Source: Trichosporon coremiiforme (lineage: Eukaryota; Basidiomycota; Tremellomycetes; Trichosporonales; Trichosporonaceae). From it: 64,000 nt of DNA. Location of the stretch: the NCBI GenBank assembly GCA_039545355.1, contig BCJJ01000013.1, positions 496,001 through 560,000 of the forward strand, read 5' to 3'. Under the pieces are notes generated by a model. That model was not told the DNA's origin. It did not search any database and saw only the letters and a list, made by a program, of their open reading frames with translations. The translations under genes and the position numbers were made by a program. Within the stretch, counting starts at the first letter, position 1; the number at the start of each line of letters is the position of its first letter. This document shows, piece after piece, positions 22,547 to 35,051 of this stretch.

Positions 22547-23002
22547 CTCTAGCTGGCGTGTGGCAGTACTGTCCTGGAACGCGTCGGCGGCCGCCTGTAA
22601 CGCTGTCGTCGATGTGCTTGGGACGAGGAAGGTGCAAGGCTCGAAAGGGACGGCGTCGAAATGTTCACCTGCTGGAATTAGGATCCGCGAGGTGCGCACA
22701 AGGCCGTGTCCGTGTGATCAAGACCGAGGGCGGGGTGCTGGGTGCTCCGGGACGGGGCTTGGAAGAGTCGGGAGACGATGGCGGGGTCGGCGGCGCAAAG
22801 GGGCTCTACGCAACACGGGCTCAAGGGCGATGTTCACGAGTTCGCGGTCGTTGTCGTGCAGGCCCAGGTGTCCAGCAATCTGAGCATGAACTTGGGCTAC
22901 TCCGCGTTTGATGCCGACCGTGGGAGAGTGACCGCCGGCGACCACGCCTGCACCCATGCGCCCCTCGCTGTTACCACCGACGATTTGGCGGCACCACTCC
23001 AT
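22547..23002 (-). other. Candidate coding exons of unresolved gene
   Basis: Two stretches look coding on the minus strand. One begins at an ATG at 23002 (MEWCRQIVGGNSEG, later AQIAGHLGLHDNDRELVNIA). The other ends at a clean GTGAGT donor at 22546 and reads FEPCTFLVPSTSTTALQAAA then DAFQDSTATRQLE. They could be 5' exons of the polymerase gene at 19684-22132, but the phase of the 22547 exon does not join the best polymerase acceptor directly, so another exon or another gene would be needed. No family recognised. Confidence 0.3.
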
Positions 23003-23608
23003 TGATTGCACCGCCAGGGCTTCTTAATAGGCTCGCCCTTCGCCGCTCCCTTATTTTCTCAGATCCTCCCTCTTGTTGCGGTGCGACAGCAGCGCAACCT
23101 CCGTAGCCCGTAGTTGGTGCACCCTGTGCTCTGCAAACTTAAATCCGACAAGGAATGACATGCATTTGCGCCTCATGAGCACAGTCTATAAGGTTGCACA
23201 TGCACGGATTGCTATGGCTGGGGGAAGGGATTTAAACCATTAAACCTGAGAAGAAAAAACGTCAGACAATGTGTATGCGTGTGTCACATTGCTGGTTCAA
23301 ATGCGTGAGTGTGTTTTGATGAAACGGGATTGTCTGTGGGTTGGGTAAAAGTTGCAGTGAATGATGCTAGTGGCCGCTGTGTAGCTCTTCAGGCGGTAGC
23401 ATGATGAGGAATCGACAGGGAGGGAGGAAATGGGGTAATCGTCAAGCGGATGAAGATTGTTGTTATCGTAGACTGTGGTCGTGAAGGTATGGTAGCTGCT
23501 TTCAAGGAGCAAGGAATAGTGGGACTGGCTGATGTTCTCTCGTACTCCTCGAACCCTAGTCGAGTAATGTGAGAGAGAAAGTCCATGCGCGGGGGATGTG
23601 TCTAGAGT
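23003..23608. other. Intergenic region
   Basis: About 600 bp, more AT-rich than its neighbours, between the RhoGEF 3' end and the unresolved candidate exons. No gene seen. Confidence 0.5.
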
Positions 23609-26600
23609 TTAACGGCGAGCACGGTCGCTGCCGGCGACGAGCGACTCATAGAGGCCACCAGCCGAAGCCTCGTTACGGAGCTGGATCATGTAGATGATAC
23701 CGGTGCGCTGGCCCTGGTCCGAGATCTCAACGGCCACACCTGTCCGAGCGACGCGTTCGATACCGTCCGTGAGGACGATGGTGGAGATGATGACAGAGGA
23801 CTTTCGCTTGTCGGATTCGACGACGAGCTGCTTGACGTTGCGGCCCTTCTCAACGTAGAGCTTGAGCTTGCCGTGGCCAAGCGACTTCCACTGGCCGTGG
23901 CCTTGCTGGAGGAAGACCTTGCACTTCATCTGCGCGGAGATGACGGCCGGACCAGTGAGAGTGGCGGGCTGCTCCTCGTGGGGTTCGTCCTCCTCATCGT
24001 CGACAGTAGTAGGCGGGGCCGAGTTGCTCTTCAACGCGACGAACCGCTCCGAGGGCGTCTGGATCTGTTCGATCGGAGCGGGCATCGACTGAGTGGAGAA
24101 GGCCGACTGCGTCGAAACAGTTGAGTGGAACGTGTCCGTGCGATGGTAGGGTTCCGTGGACCTGGCGCGAGGCATCACAGCAGGGGACATCAGATTCGGT
24201 GATGAGCCGCCAGAGTCCGAGAAGTTGTCGTTGTCCCCACCACGGATCTGCGGCACAGGAGGAAGCTCGTCATATCGGCGATCGGACAACGGCCGCATCT
24301 CGGGCTGGAACTGTCGGGGGGGAGCGGGCATCTGCTGCTGTCCGAACGGCTGCGGAGCGTAGCCGTTCTGCTGGAAGGGCATCGGGGGCTGCTGGCTGGG
24401 GTGGCCGCCGGAAAAGCCTGACTTATCCGAATCGTTAGATCGCATAGACAGGTTCCGGGGGCCATTGAAAGCCGTGAAGCCGCCCTCTGAAACCGGGCTC
24501 GTCACTCCCAGGCCGGGGTACTGACCCGATGCGCCGTTGGTCTGCGGAGGGCTCCTCGTCAAAGAGGCACCACGAGTGGGGCGAGCCACGGTCGGCTGCG
24601 GCGCACCTTGGGACTGAGCGGCAGACGGAATCTGCACTGAGGGCCAGTTCATGGTCTGGCCAGGCATCGTTTGACCAGGCATGATCTGGCCAGGCGCCGT
24701 CGGGACAGGCATGGTCTGACCCGGCATCGTCTGCCCAGGCTCCAGCGACACCTTGCGCATCTGCGTATTGAGGGATCCGCCCGGGCCCGAGGCGTAGTTA
24801 TCGCCGTGGGACGAGCTGGACGGAGCGGTGGGAAAGTACGAGTGCTGGCTGGAGGAAGCAGGAGTCCGAGGAGCATTTCGTTCGACGGGGGAAGGAGCCT
24901 GCGATGAGAGCGAGGGGGTCTGGACAACAGGTCGCGGCGCCTGCGCTCCGGCGAAGTCGATACAGTCCGTGATACTCTTCAGCATTTTGTCGCGCTCGAT
25001 CTCGGACTCGCAGTGAATGACGAAGGTCTCCTTGCGCATCACAGTGACGGCCAAGACATTGCCTGACAGTAAGTACAGAGTCAAGAGCAAGTTGTTGCTC
25101 CCTTGGAGCTCCACGTCAACTCACTCTGCTCGCCCTCCATCACCTGAAGATGTTTGCCTGCCAAGGGCGGGTATGCAAGCCACATCTCAGGCATGGGGCC
25201 GCCTTCTCCAACACGGCTTGGTTGAGCCCGCGCCACTTCCTGTGCCTTACTCGCTTTCTCACTCGCCTCCATACGGTCGGTGATCAAGAACAAGTCTGTC
25301 AAGACGATAATGTGGGCACGGCGGTGGACGACAGGCTGACCGTTGCAAGTTGGGGTGAAGTAGACCACGCCGTCGTGCGACGATCGCAGCCCGCGGGTAT
25401 AGGGGAGGTTCGGCGGGGTCATCTGCAGCTTGCATTTCTGGAAGTCAGCTGGGTTCTCGAAATGTCAAGCTGCCCGTGAGTACTCACTCTCGGCTGCATC
25501 GTAAAGAGGTCCAGGGTGCGCTCCGTGTCGATGCGAAGCTCCAGGTCGGTGATCGAGGGGCGCTGAGAGGTTGGCGACTTGGTTCCTCGGCCGGGGGACT
25601 GTGTCATGCTGGTCGCAGCAGAGCTACGGCCACTCTCTCCTCGGCTGTTAAACGAGGATAAGCTGTCGCATTAGCTAATGACATCGATGTGGTAGTAGCA
25701 CTTACACAGACTGAGACTCGATGGAGCTATCACGACCAGAGCTCTCCTGACTCGCGCGTAACTTCTCGTTCGCCCAGCTCGCCTCCCGAGACTGTCCACC
25801 ATTGCTTCCGGACACTGACGGGGGAGGAGAGTCTTCCTCGGAGACGTCAAGCTCCAACCGCGACTCAACATCTTTGATGAGGCCCTCGAGCTTCTGGTTC
25901 GCCGCCAGCAGCAAGCGGTGATCGCTGCGGCCCTCCGTGGTGTTCTGCAGCAGTCGGGCGTACAGTTTCCGGTAGTAGCGCACTCGGTGGTAGGGAAGGA
26001 GGAACAGCGAGTCGAGAGTCCATTGTTCCAAGGGAGGAGTTGGCGGTGACTTTGCCGTAACATCTACAAGAATGCTTGGGAGGGTCGCATTCTTCGACAC
26101 TGGCGCATAATTGTCGAATCCGGTCATGAACACGTTGGCGTAGCGGCTGTATGACGGCTCCAGGTCGTCGACCTGCACGTTGTCAGTTCCTTTGCCAATC
26201 GAATGCACTGCGAGAGCACGTACCCATCGCATGAGAAGGTCGCCCAAAGTCTTGGGACTACTTTGGGGATTCGTTCCGATATCCTTCAATCGCTGCAGGG
26301 GTGAGCATAGGTCCATGTGGTTCGAGATCGGCCTGTCGTGGCCAAGAAATGCAACTCACTGCTCCAAAGGAACGATTGGCCCGGTAGACGGCCTCGACGG
26401 CTCGAAACATGGCGTCGAGCTTCGGCGGGGGAAGGTCTCGTCGCGACCATGCTGCCGCAACTCGCTGCACTCGTGTTAGCACCAAAGATAGGCCGCAGAC
26501 ATGAAGACTCCTTACCCTAATAACGAAAGTGAGCTGCTCGACGTAGACCTTCTCGGTGTCCATGAGGTCCATGAGCGGATTCCGGGTCGTCGGCGACTCG

Positions 26601-26857
26601 GGCTCGGCGAGGAGCTCGCGGGCATACTGCTGTGGTCGTGACTGGGGCAGGGGCTGAGGCTGGTTCATGTTGAGCGGGGGAGGAGCAGCGACATGGTTTT
26701 GAGATCGAGGCGATAGAGGGCTCCAGCTGCCGGACTCGATGGAGGCATCTGTGCGAATCGGCGCGAGAGGAGCGGTAGGGGGAGGAGGGAGTGGAGCCTG
26801 ATACCTGGACGGACCAGCGGTGGCCGGATACTGCGCCACCATGGTCGGCGCGTTCAT
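23609..26857 (-). CDS. Rho guanine nucleotide exchange factor (DH-PH)
   Basis: Activates a Rho-family GTPase by GDP release, acting at membranes in polarity or wall signalling. Minus-strand exons: 26857-26516, 26464-26360, 26292-26224, 26172-25706, 25662-25488, 25437-25125 and 25062-23609; 974 residues. A Pro-rich N-terminus leads into a DH domain at about 95-300 (LMDLMDTEKVYVEQLTFVIR, AVEAVYRANRSFGARL, LDSLFLLPYHRVRYYRKLYA). A PH domain at about 392-525 has a split middle (GVVYFTP, IIVLTDLFLITDRMEA, VMRKETFVIHCESEIERDKM). A long disordered linker contains tandem Pro-Gly-Gln-Thr-Met units (about 24650-24750). The last ~105 residues form a second PH/RanBD-like fold (HGKLKLYVEKGRNVKQLVVE, GIIYMIQLRNEA). 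Which GTPase (Rho1, Cdc42 or other) is not determinable. Every junction keeps frame. Confidence 0.88.
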
Positions 26858-29800
26858 CGGGGCAGACTCGGGTCGGAGAAGGGCGTGGGGGCGGTAGTAG
26901 TACAGTAACGAGTGTGGGGTGTGGTATTAGGAAGAAAAGTTGGTGGTAGTGTCCGAGATGGAGAAGGTCGAAAGAATATCGGTGTGTTGCGGTCGATGAT
27001 TGATGGTATGATTGCGGCCAGTTGCAGGATACAGGAGTGAATGCTATGGCCTGGCTGGCTGAGTCTGGGTCGTAGTGGGTAGGGCCGGCAGCAGCAGGGC
27101 TCCTTCATCCAGTCAGAGCGCTGGCCCGGGGTGGCCGGGTGGTGGTGTGGTGCGCTTGTGTGCCCCTTGTGGATGTGTGTAGAGTCAGTCGGCCCCTCGT
27201 CCCTCTGGGCCGTTAGCCCTCTGCTCCTGCAACCCTGCGCGTGGCGTAGGGTCGGCGGTATGCCCCAGGGCGGCAAAGGGTTCAAGCTTAAGGCCAGGCC
27301 GGCGCGGAATCAATCTCGCGCACCTGTAACTGACCGCGGGCGGGCGGCCTGAGCCAGACGTCCCAGCCCAGACGCGAACGCGCGTCGCAGGAAGTCCAGG
27401 GAGCCCAGGATCGACACGCCGCGATCGAACGCAACTGACGGGATCAACTTGGGACAGCGACACCGTCGAACCAGCGAGGGCCGAACACACTGCCGTCGGC
27501 CGGCGATGGCAAGCGGATGCACACACAACACACAGGACAAACAGAAAACGAGCGGCTGGGGTGGGACAGGTCAAGGAGCCTGGTGGGCGGGGAGCATAGA
27601 TGGGGGAACAAGGATCGCAAGGAAAGGATCGCAAGGAAAGGATCGCAAGGAAAGGCTCGCTCCAGTATCAAAGACCAAAAGAGTGACCCGGGACGGAAGC
27701 CAGGGTCGATGCCGTGATTGTGAACTAAAGATTGCAGCTGGCGCCCGGGCCACACACATGCGCCCAGCCAAGCAAGGTAACCAGGCTCCCTAGTAGACGC
27801 GTCGCTGGCCACTATTAATAGAAGCCACGCGAAAGTGTAATCTTGCGCATGCGAGACATGTCAGAGTCTAATCGGGCCAGTTCTAATCATGGACTTGGCG
27901 ACCGGCTGGGCACGGGGCATGCATCGAGGAATCGTGATGACACTTCACCGTCGCTCGTCGCCCCTCGCCCCTCGACACCTCCACCCCTCGAGATCTTGAG
28001 CTACCTGAGAGCCAGACCTGAGGCGTCCGGTGGCTATGGTGGCGACAGCACCAGCGCCTCGCAAGGACGCTCGGCGTGCCCGGCTCACGGCGTCAGGCCA
28101 CAGGGTCCGGACCAGGGACGGAGAGGGTCGCAGAATGAAACTCTATCACCACCCTGCATTGGGCAGGTCGCAAGTGTATATCAGGAACGTCAGGAGTGAG
28201 CCTCAGGACTCACGCCTCGTCGCAATTTCAATGCATCCAGACGCTGCTTGATGCCCATAACTTACCTGCACATCAACTCTGAGTGTCAGCGAACAGGTGC
28301 GAGCAGCGCCAGCGACGGCCAGATGAGTGTGCCGATTCATTGGTTTCCACAACCCTGGTGCCGTGGTGGACGCCGGAGGTGCGAAGCGATGTGTGCGTAC
28401 CGAAAGACGCGACTGAATCGTGCCCGGGTCATAGACTTTGGGACATCCCTGCCGGGCTCGTTGCGACTGAAGTTTGGGATCTGGTGACTCCCTCCCGGCG
28501 TCGGCGGTCCTGGCACCAAGACCGCACTGCAGCCGTGCAGTGCGTCTGCGTAGTCGGACGCCCAACGTAGTGGGATCGCCGGTGCGCTAAAAAGCTCGCG
28601 TCTGAATGCCCGACGCGTCATGTTTGGGTTTGGAGCTCTCTCCGGGCTCAACGGGAAGGATTATGCACATCGCAAAAGTCGAAAAGTGGACGGCGGGCGG
28701 ACAAGGCACATTCGCTTACGTCTCGTCAGTTCTGCAGGCCCAGCGCGCGCCCAGCCGCGCCCATGAGCCACAGTCGGAAGTTGGAGTTCAAAAGCAGGTG
28801 CGCAGTCCGGCTGACGCTGTTTAGTGTGGTTGAGAATGAATAGACCGGCCCGTCTGCCTGGGACACACCCGGGCGTGATCACTGCATGCACCGCATATGC
28901 TCACACACGTCACCTGTTAGCGTCTTACTCCTTAAGGTGGGCTGCGAACTAACAAACGATACACCGCGTCACTCGTCACCCCCGTCTGCCCAGCCAGCGG
29001 CAGCGCTGCTCGCTTCCTCGCTGAATCCTCGCTGAATACCGCAAACCCTCCGGCCAACACGTCCATCCACCCATGTCGACTTCCACCCTGTCCGGCACCG
29101 CGCTCGGACTCTCCGCCAAGCAAAAAGAGGCGTCAGATGCGTCAGACCTCCATCCCGCTCGGCTTCTCTGATGCGCAGTCGTCTCAACCCCGACTTATCA
29201 CACTGCACGCAGCACCTGTCCTGCGCTGGGCGTCCTGGTGTCCTGCGATGGACTCGGTCCGGCCCGTCGTGGGCCACTCTCTATCCTGATATGGCACTTC
29301 GGCCGTTTGACCCATGACCCTCACAGATCGAGGACTGCGCACGTTCGCCGCCGCAATAAGCTACGGACAAGACCCACGGCCATGTTCCACATGTTCCACA
29401 AGAAGCAACAGCCCGAGCTTTATAAAGAACAATCGTTCTGATTCGGATGCTGTGACGCCCGGCCCGTGCCATGTGCCGTGGCCACGGATTCGAGCTCGCA
29501 GCCCCGTATGCGCAAAGCGATGCCCACTCACCATCAGTAGCCATCCGATGTCTCGGCGGCGTCGGCACGGTCTTGGACTACGGCCGGCGGTCAGTCCGAG
29601 TCTGGCTCACGGCGCCCGGCGCCCGGACACACCCCCAACACACAGTGGCGGCCGCAGGCATACAAACGCCAGTCGCACCGCACTCTGCCAGTGGCGACCG
29701 CAGAAACATTAATGCAACAATTGCTGCTCTAAACAACTTATATTTCATCGTCTGGTCTACTGTTCATTCGAGACGAGATTAAGGAACCAGGGGCGCAGCC

Positions 29801-29868
29801 TGTTTGTCATGGGGAATGCACCAGGCTTATTAACTTGACAAGCAAGAGGAGCGAGGACGCTGACGCGC
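26858..29868. other. Gene-poor 3 kb stretch
   Basis: The first few hundred bases upstream of 26857 read as a pyrimidine-rich RhoGEF leader on the minus strand. The rest (about 27.3-29.8 kb) has only scattered short open frames on both strands and no motif, tRNA or repeat family that I recognise, apart from a small 14-bp tandem array at 27612-27653. Confidence 0.5.
27612..27653 (+). repeat. Three tandem 14-bp units
   Basis: Three exact head-to-tail copies of GGATCGCAAGGAAA, followed by a degenerate start of a fourth. Non-coding context; function unknown. Confidence 0.9.
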
Positions 29869-30816
29869 TTACTCGCAGTCGCAGTCCTTGTGGCCCTTGT
29901 GGTCGCCCTTGTAGTCGCCCTTGTGGCTGCCCTGCGAGCCACCCTGCGAACCAGAGCTGCCGCCCCAGGAGATAGAGCCGCCCCCGCTGCCGCCGGAGGT
30001 CGAGCCGGAGCTGGAGCCGCCGCCAGAAGCCGAGCCGCCGCCGGAGACGGAGCCGCCTCCAGAACCACCGGTCGAGCCCGAGGAGCTGCCGCCGCCGGAG
30101 ACAGAGCCAGACGAGCTGCCGCCCTGCCAACCAGAGCTGCCGCCGCCGGAGATGATGTTGCCGAGGCCGCCGAGGATGCCGCCGGAGCTGCCTCCGGACG
30201 CGCCGCCAGAAGACGACGAAGAGCCACCCGAGACGGTGGTCGAGCCAGAGCTGCCTCCGCTGCCGCCGATGGAGCCCGAACCGCCCGACGAGCTGCCGCC
30301 CGAGATCGAACCAGACGAGCTTCCCGAGGAGCTGCCGCCTGAGGAGCTACCGCCGGAAACGCTGCCGCCAGAGGTGCCGGTGCCCATCTGGCCCTTGCCG
30401 TTGGATGAGGAGAGGCCGGACGAGCCCGAGCCAGTGGTGCCGGGAAGCTGGATGCCGCCTGAGCTGCCGCCGGAAATGGAGCCGGAGCCGCTGCCGCCAG
30501 AGCTGCCGCCCCAGGTCGAGCCGGTGGAACCGCCACCGAGGCCGCCGAGGCTGCCGAGGCCACCGAGGCTGCCGAGGCCACCGAGGCCTCCAAGGCCGCC
30601 CGCGCCTCCGGAACCGCCGGAACCACCAGAGCCGCCGCCGAACAGGCCACAGATGGCGCAGCTTCCAGAGCCGCCGCCGCCGCCCTTACCGCCGAAAAGG
30701 CCGGAGAGGAGACCGAAAGTGCGCTTCTCGGGGACGGCAGCGTTGTCGACGGGGCGGGCGTCGACAGCGGCGAGAGCGGCCGCGAGAGCGAAGAGGGTAG
30801 TGGTCGAGACCTTCAT
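29869..30816 (-). CDS. Secreted Gly/Ser-rich protein, probable cell-surface or extracellular
   Basis: Single exon, 315 residues from the ATG at 30816. Residues 1-20 are a textbook signal peptide (MKVSTTTLFALAAALAAVDA), followed within a dozen residues by a Lys-Arg pair (Glu-Lys-Arg-Thr), a likely Kex2 cleavage site. The rest is almost entirely Gly and Ser: GGLGGLGSLGG-type repeats first, then GGSSSGS-type repeats. One short Cys pair occurs early (SCAICG). The end is different: Lys/Asp/His-rich, with three GDYK/GDHK-like units and a Cys-Asp-Cys-Glu terminus. No GPI-anchor signal is seen. A TATA box lies about 80 bp upstream, fitting strong or inducible expression. A structural or metal-binding (Cys/His/Asp tail) role is a guess. 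The antisense Pro/Glu-rich frame is a shadow. Confidence 0.75.
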   Translation of the reverse strand: MKVSTTTLFALAAALAAVDARPVDNAAVPEKRTFGLLSGLFGGKGGGGGSGSCAICGLFGGGSGGSGGSGGAGGLGGLGGLGSLGGLGSLGGLGGGSTGSTWGGSSGGSGSGSISGGSSGGIQLPGTTGSGSSGLSSSNGKGQMGTGTSGGSVSGGSSSGGSSSGSSSGSISGGSSSGGSGSIGGSGGSSGSTTVSGGSSSSSGGASGGSSGGILGGLGNIISGGGSSGWQGGSSSGSVSGGGSSSGSTGGSGGGSVSGGGSASGGGSSSGSTSGGSGGGSISWGGSSGSQGGSQGSHKGDYKGDHKGHKDCDCE

Positions 30817-30897
30817 TGCAAATGAGTGTGTGAGGTAAAGAGTGTGGGTGTCTAGCGACTGGCCTGTGGAGACGAGAGAAACGCCAAGGAAGTCGCT

Positions 30898-30905
30898 CTT
30901 ATATA
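30898..30905 (-). promoter_or_regulatory. TATA box of the Gly/Ser-rich secreted protein gene
   Basis: TATATAAG on the minus strand, 82 bp before the start codon at 30816, with no other gene nearby. Confidence 0.65.
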
Positions 30906-33900
30906 CCGCTCTTGAGGTGTGTGAGTCGGAGAAAAAACAGCGCTCTTGGAGCAAGAGCGCGACGGTGCAGCCTGAAGGTGCAACGTTCCGAACATGCAGC
31001 AAGAGCGAGTGGCAACCTTGTGGCCGTGTGGTGCAGTTTCGCACTGGTGACTACAACCTAGAATTCGACTGTGCCGGGGAACACAAGGTTTACGCTGTCA
31101 GACTTCAGATGTGTGGCATGTTCTACGACTGTGTGCCTCGCTGACGAGAGTGTGTATGAGAAAGCCGTGGCTGCCATGTTAATCGCCCATGAGCCACAGC
31201 CCAATCCCCTGGGACGCACTCTAACCTGCGACAATTGCGTCGCTTGGAAACAGATGACACGCGTGAGACGCCTGCTCGGCTGTATCGGTGATTTTTGACC
31301 AATGCGCATGTTAAGCTTCTCGCCAGGGCAATGCGAAACGACTGGTGCAGTGCGTCGAGAGGCAGCTTGCACATCTCGAACGCCCAAACTCTGAACTCTG
31401 ATGTGGACACTTGCACTCAAACAGCGCCTGACCTCCTTTCGGAAGTGGTAGTGCGAGACGCTTTCAGAGTTGCGTCAAGATCGGCGCAGGTATGCATACA
31501 GGCATGTCTCACGCCTTGAAGCAGAGGGCCAATATGTCCAGCTATAGCCTGTCTGACACTCTAGCGACGAGCGCAGCTCGCATGACGCGGTAGCGTTCCA
31601 AGCAGCAGGTGCACATGCGGGGGAAGAAGCCCGAACTGCCACTGGAGCGAAAACTCATGGCACCTGGGGCCTCGGTACGCCGAGTTCGGACATACCGGAC
31701 CTGCTGGGAACTGATCATGTTCTGGAGAACTTTAATCAACCTGAAACGTTCCGACCGAATCTAGCGAAATCTTGGAAGACGCTGCGACGCAGCTGCGACA
31801 TGGGCTTCTCGGTGGGACTCAGTCCGTGTCGGGCTGCATGATGTGGGTGAAGGCAGACCATGCTGCGTGCCCGCCTGCGTTGTTGCTGGGAGTGTCCGCG
31901 ATCACGCCGGGAGCAACGTTTCTGCCCGGCACGTAGCAGCTGCTTGATGACCCTGTTTGGGTTCGAAACAGCGGCACGGGCGTCTGACAGGCTAGGCCGA
32001 CGCCTGAGCTTAAGCAGCGCGTAGGGCGACACGGTGCCCAGATCGGTGGGTCTGCGTCGGGTTAAGGGCGGGTGCGTCGTTTGGGGATGGGTCGTTACGA
32101 CATGCGTCCACCTTATGGCCGTTGCCACCGCGAACTAGTACCCCGACCTAGATCTCGTAGTGAGCGCGGAGCGAAGCTCACGTTGCGATTGCACCCCGCC
32201 CACAGCGCAGGTTCATGACGCCGTCCCGCTCCCCTGCGTACCATACTCGCTTGGGTCCAGACCCCCCCGGTCGTGGGCTGCGACCCCTTCGCCCGCCTCG
32301 CAGCATGCACACCACCGTGGAGCGACGCATTGCGCGGAACCACCAGCCGTGCCCAGCAATCAACTCCGTGCCCACCTTGGCCCAGTGATGTGATACAGCG
32401 CCGTGGGACCCTGCGCCTCGTGCATTCCCTCGCATATTCCCGCTAGGTCATTAGCGGATCCACGACATCGCGATGCACGTTGGCGTCATAGGCCGCGGAA
32501 CGCTCATCCCAGAGCCGGTCCGGGGGATCTAACCAGCTGCGGGGCACGGGGGGCTAGTATCACCGTGCTTACGCCCGCTGGCGCTGGAGCAGCTTCGCCG
32601 AGACGAGTGGTCCGGACGCAATTAGTGCAGAACAGCCTGCCGGCCTTCTGTCAGGACAGGGCCGCTTGCCCGGTCGCGGGGCTCGTTGTAACGGCGTGGC
32701 GGACGACAGACCGATATAGAGCAACGCGCAGCGGCGAGCACCTACGACTCGCACTCACTCCCAGCGAACACGATGATCGGCTCCTTTCCGCTTGTCCTGC
32801 TGAGTCTCGAATCCGCACCAAAAAAGGCGAAGCGGCTTCACTCCCCGTTTCGCCTCGTTCCGGAGCCCGCGAACACGCCGGGACGAACGACACCAGCCAA
32901 CAGACGGCAGCAAGCAGCCATGTGAGCGAAGGTCACTATATCTGCAGCAGCTGCCTTGTTTCCGCTCATGCATAAAGCATGGTTCGAAATCTGTACGTGA
33001 AGCCGTGGGACTGTGGCAGACACAGACGTTACGCCGGGGCGAAAACTAGTACTTGAGCAGTGGCCAGCGATGGACGGAGAGTCGACAAGTGGGCCATCGA
33101 GGCACGAGATACTGCTACCAGATCTAACGATGGCCTGGCTATCCATGACCGCTCTGATGCGAGTGTAGTCTGGTGACGTTTGTAACATGATTGGACCCGG
33201 GCCCCGTCTGCCCTCGAAGTCTAATGAGCCCTCTGCAGACGGGACTGGAATTCGAAGCACGAAGGCGACAGCGATCGGCGGGCAGAAGTGACCATGTCTG
33301 GCTGCTTGTCTGCCGCAGGTATAGAGTTCGGTCAGGAGCTCAACTCGCGTCTGGGCCTGTAACGCCTGCCCAGCCTGGACAGGCACATGGCGGTTTATGC
33401 ACTAAACACTCATCCTCAAACTCCATTATGGACTTGCAGCAAACGGCGAGCTTTCGCTCAGATATTAGGGCCTAGGAAACTGGACAGCGTTCCTTCGGTT
33501 TGTGGTGGGGCAATGGATCTTATCCACCTCGTGCTGCTCTGAGTTCGTCACAAGGGGCGGATGCGCGAGACTTATGAGGATCATGCTTACCCAGACGTAA
33601 GACAGGCACGGAGAGATGGTGTGCGCAGCCCCCATCACACGCTGCTGCTACTGGAGAGTCTGTTCAGCTACGGTCGACTTGGCAATCTCTCTGGCCGCCG
33701 ATCTCAGACGGCCCCTGTGCATTTCGTCCTGTATGTAGAGGTTCTGTGAGAGTCCATCACGGGAAGAGGTCCGTCGGTGAGAAGAATCGTAACTGAGGAA
33801 GACGGTAGATGATGACGAGAGAAAGACGGTGATGTTGACAAGCCATGACAGCGGCATGGTGGAGTCAAATTCGTCGGTGGCGCTTTGGGTGGTGAGTCCT

Positions 33901-35051
33901 GGTGCGCTCTGAGCCGCGGGAGCGCCACAGGCAGGTTGGAGGTTGCCTTGCCAGACTCCAACCACCAGGAGCCCTTTGAACACAGATGGAGGTTTTTGAC
34001 ATTGAGATGTTCGAAGTCTTGTTATCCATCACGACGGTTTCGAACGTTGCCGTATCTGAAACCTTCACGTCCGATAGTGGCAGTTGAGTGATCCCGTCGC
34101 TTCATGCGATGGGCCAGTAAATGCCGGTGTACAAGCGTCTAAGACACCACACCTGTAGCCAGACAAGACATGGGGGTTATTAGGTATGAATAGAGTGCCT
34201 ATGCCATGCACAGAACCGCTCTGGATCATGCAAGAGCCGGCATCATTGGACGGCGATGGCCGCTGTGACCCAGACCATGGTGTTTCGTGAGCAGATCGCC
34301 ATATCAGGCGTATCAGATTAACGAGATAAACCGGCTCCACCTTTAGACACCTCATTATGCTATCACGTGACCGGTGACCAGGCGTCTTGCTGATGGCGAG
34401 ATTAGGGCTCGACTTTTCAGTATCAAGCCCAAAAGTCAAAGTCATGTGCGGGAGAACCACAGTTTCCTTCCCTCCATCTTGCAGACCATGGAGGAGCAGG
34501 CTTCGGACCATAAATGTAGTAGAATGCACTGCCTCGTCTGGCTGCACTATGCATCAGAGCCAGCGTGTCTGCAAGAGGGTCGACCGAAGAAAGGTGGGTG
34601 GCGAAAAAGACAAAGCGTGACGTGTAAAGCGGAAGCAAACTTGTCACTCCGTCTGCGTAGGATGGTGGACGGAGGTGATTTCGCTGCTAAGAGTGGGAGC
34701 GCGGGCAGGCGCTAAGTGCGGGGAGCGCAGAGCAGCTAGTGCCAGCCAAAGTCAGAGCCCGTATCCCAGCGCACCTGGAGCCAGCAAGCCCAGCCAGGAG
34801 CCGCTCGCAGGCCACAGTCAAGCCGCACAGAGTGAATCGGTCATCCCATCGGTGGCCTTTGGGGTCTCTCGTGGCTCCGGCTCTTGTCGACATTCGACAT
34901 TCTTAGCCTCGACTTCGCCATCACAACAACACCACTCTCGCTTCCTCCCAGTACTCACATCACCGCCAAGCAGCCTACTTACCTCGTTTCCAGGCTACAC
35001 TCCGCCGTCTCCGCGCTGCAACGGCCCTCCACTGGCACATCGCAGCCCATC
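30906..35051. other. Gene-poor 4.1 kb stretch
   Basis: No frame with a recognisable domain; the longest are under 200 codons and lack family motifs. No tRNA arm or terminal inverted repeat was spotted. The last ~200 bp before 35052 are CT-rich on the plus strand and are probably the promoter and leader of the demethylase gene. Confidence 0.5.

Noticed and set aside
28203..28565. Minus-strand exon chain suggested by GTAAGT and GTGAGT sites
   Set aside because: Splice-like words occur but no conserved peptide results and no phase-consistent chain could be built.
29921..30838. 305-codon Pro/Glu-rich frame antisense to the Gly/Ser-rich gene
   Set aside because: It is the mirror of Gly/Ser codons. 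The minus strand has a signal peptide, Kex2 site and TATA box, so that strand is the gene.
31950..31990. Another GGGTTCGA-like T-arm
   Set aside because: No pairing stem around it and no cloverleaf upstream.
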